From Massilia sp. W12 (GTDB lineage Bacteria > Pseudomonadota > Gammaproteobacteria > Burkholderiales > Burkholderiaceae_D): a DNA stretch of 64,000 nucleotides. The position numbers and the translations under genes were made by a program. The stretch spans positions 5,400,857 through 5,464,856 of the forward strand of contig NZ_CP147776.1 of the NCBI RefSeq assembly GCF_037300705.1, in the 5' to 3' direction. The notes beneath the pieces are model-generated. The model did no database searches. It was not told where the DNA came from and worked only from the letters and a program-made list of their open reading frames with translations. Every line of letters begins with the position of its first letter. Position 1 is the first letter of the stretch. This document shows positions 63,333-64,000 of the stretch, piece by piece.

Positions 63333-64000
63333 TGCTGCGGCTCCACCCAGGCCGGTTTGCGCTTGGCCAGGAAGGCCGATAAACCTTCTTTGGCTTCCGG
63401 CGTGGCGCGGATATCGGCGATGCGCTGCGCGGTGTCGGCGATCAGTGCCGCGTTGATGGCCTGGCCGCCGATATCGCGCACCAGCCGCTTGGCCTGTTGC
63501 ATCGCTTGCGGCCCATTCGCGCTCAGTTCGGCTAACAGGGCTTGCACCGCCGCCGCGCTTTCGCCGCTGGCGCAGACGCGGTGCGCCAGGCCGAGTTCGC
63601 GCGCGCGCGGCGCGTTAAAGCGCTCGCCGGTGATGAACAGACAGCGCGCTTGCTGCATGCCCAAGGCCCGGATCACATAGGGAGAAATGGTGGCCGGAAT
63701 CAGGCCGAGTTTGACTTCGCTCAGGGCAAAGCGGGCTTGCTCTTCCGCCACCACGATATCGCACACCGCCACCAGGCCGACGCCGCCGCCCATGGCGTCG
63801 CCATTGACTTGCGCCACCACCGGCTTGCGGCAGCTGTCGATGCGGTTCAGCATATCGGCCAGGCCTTGCGCATCGGCGCGGTTTTGCTCGGGCGTGTAAT
63901 CGGCCATTTTGCGCATCCAGTTGGCGTCCGCGCCGGCGCAGAAGAAGCGCCCGGCCCCGCTCAGCACAATCACATGCACATCCGGCTCGGCGTCCAGCGC
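63329..64000 (-). CDS. liuC: Enoyl-CoA hydratase/isomerase family protein, probably 3-methylglutaconyl-CoA hydratase (5' end outside the window)
   Basis: At least 223 residues; the frame stays open to the window edge. Crotonase features: VIVLSGAGRFFCAGADANWMRKM, VNGDAMGGGVGLVAVCDIVVAEEQARFALSEVKLGLIPATISPYVIRALG. The ADANWM pattern and linkage to a 3-methylcrotonyl-CoA carboxylase-like subunit fit the leucine pathway hydratase (LiuC/AtuE type). Its stop overlaps bioA by four bases, so biotin genes are translationally linked to it. Confidence 0.85.
   Translation of the reverse strand, partial: ALDAEPDVHVIVLSGAGRFFCAGADANWMRKMADYTPEQNRADAQGLADMLNRIDSCRKPVVAQVNGDAMGGGVGLVAVCDIVVAEEQARFALSEVKLGLIPATISPYVIRALGMQQARCLFITGERFNAPRARELGLAHRVCASGESAAAVQALLAELSANGPQAMQQAKRLVRDIGGQAINAALIADTAQRIADIRATPEAKEGLSAFLAKRKPAWVEPQQ

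Overview
The window looks like a chromosomal segment of a betaproteobacterium, most likely Burkholderiales of an Oxalobacteraceae-like type. This is inferred from protein style (MnmG-RsmG-ParA-ParB order, an exosortase-sorted PEP-CTERM protein, paired DUF3108 proteins, liu-type leucine catabolism) and a GC content that looks moderately high. It appears to be close to the replication origin. A chromosomal parAB operon with two perfect 16-bp parS sites (8209-8224, 10235-10250) sits about 7-11 kb from an intergenic region (16406-17373) with the layout of a bacterial origin unwinding element, present twice as a 361-bp direct repeat. No dnaA gene is in the window.

Layout. 1-2547: a gene tail and a membrane Ser/Thr kinase with a large exported domain. 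2548-5906: a nearly gene-free zone rich in DnaA-box-like words and dispersed 24-bp repeats, interrupted by a PEP-CTERM protein gene and an IS5-family element with a programmed frameshift. 5907-10142: parB, parA, rsmG, mnmG. 10251-16405: a TSUP permease, an orphan amino-acid-binding protein, a GMC oxidoreductase, and a sigma/anti-sigma pair. 16406-17373: candidate origin. 17374-20595: mmsA and fadD, convergent on a shared terminator. 21078-28276: a three-gene signalling cluster (propeller sensor kinase, receiver-GAF-kinase, receiver-diguanylate cyclase) built from shared modules. 28393-30482: an overlapping gene pair resembling the S and M subunits of type I restriction-modification, with a degenerate methylase motif and no endonuclease; this is the best candidate for an undescribed system.

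30472-34215: a LysR regulator, a chalcone-isomerase-like exported protein and a chemoreceptor. 34448-35431: a BsuPI-domain secreted protein. 35933-40886: a compact operon ettA-GNAT-Dabb-VOC-rep. 41050-41605: yefM/yoeB-type toxin-antitoxin. 41951-42123: tRNA-Asp and tRNA-Val with promoter and terminator. 42264-43208: a ferritin-like diiron protein. 43472-47239: metH behind a structured leader. 47270-49191: tandem DUF3108 proteins. 49263-50513: an orphan periplasmic binding protein. 50543-51535: sigma factor, zf-HC2 and Cys-rich CWC genes. 51648-55132: argB, tRNA-Thr, a HAD nucleotidase, an EamA transporter and a small membrane protein. 55147-56874: an oligopeptide-type binding protein. 56974-64000: bioA-bioF-bioD-bioB lying between an enoyl-CoA hydratase gene and a biotin-dependent acyl-CoA carboxylase gene, so cofactor synthesis and its consumer share one operon.

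Genes from 4104 to 16405 all read leftwards, away from the candidate origin, as expected for leading-strand genes; the right side is mixed.
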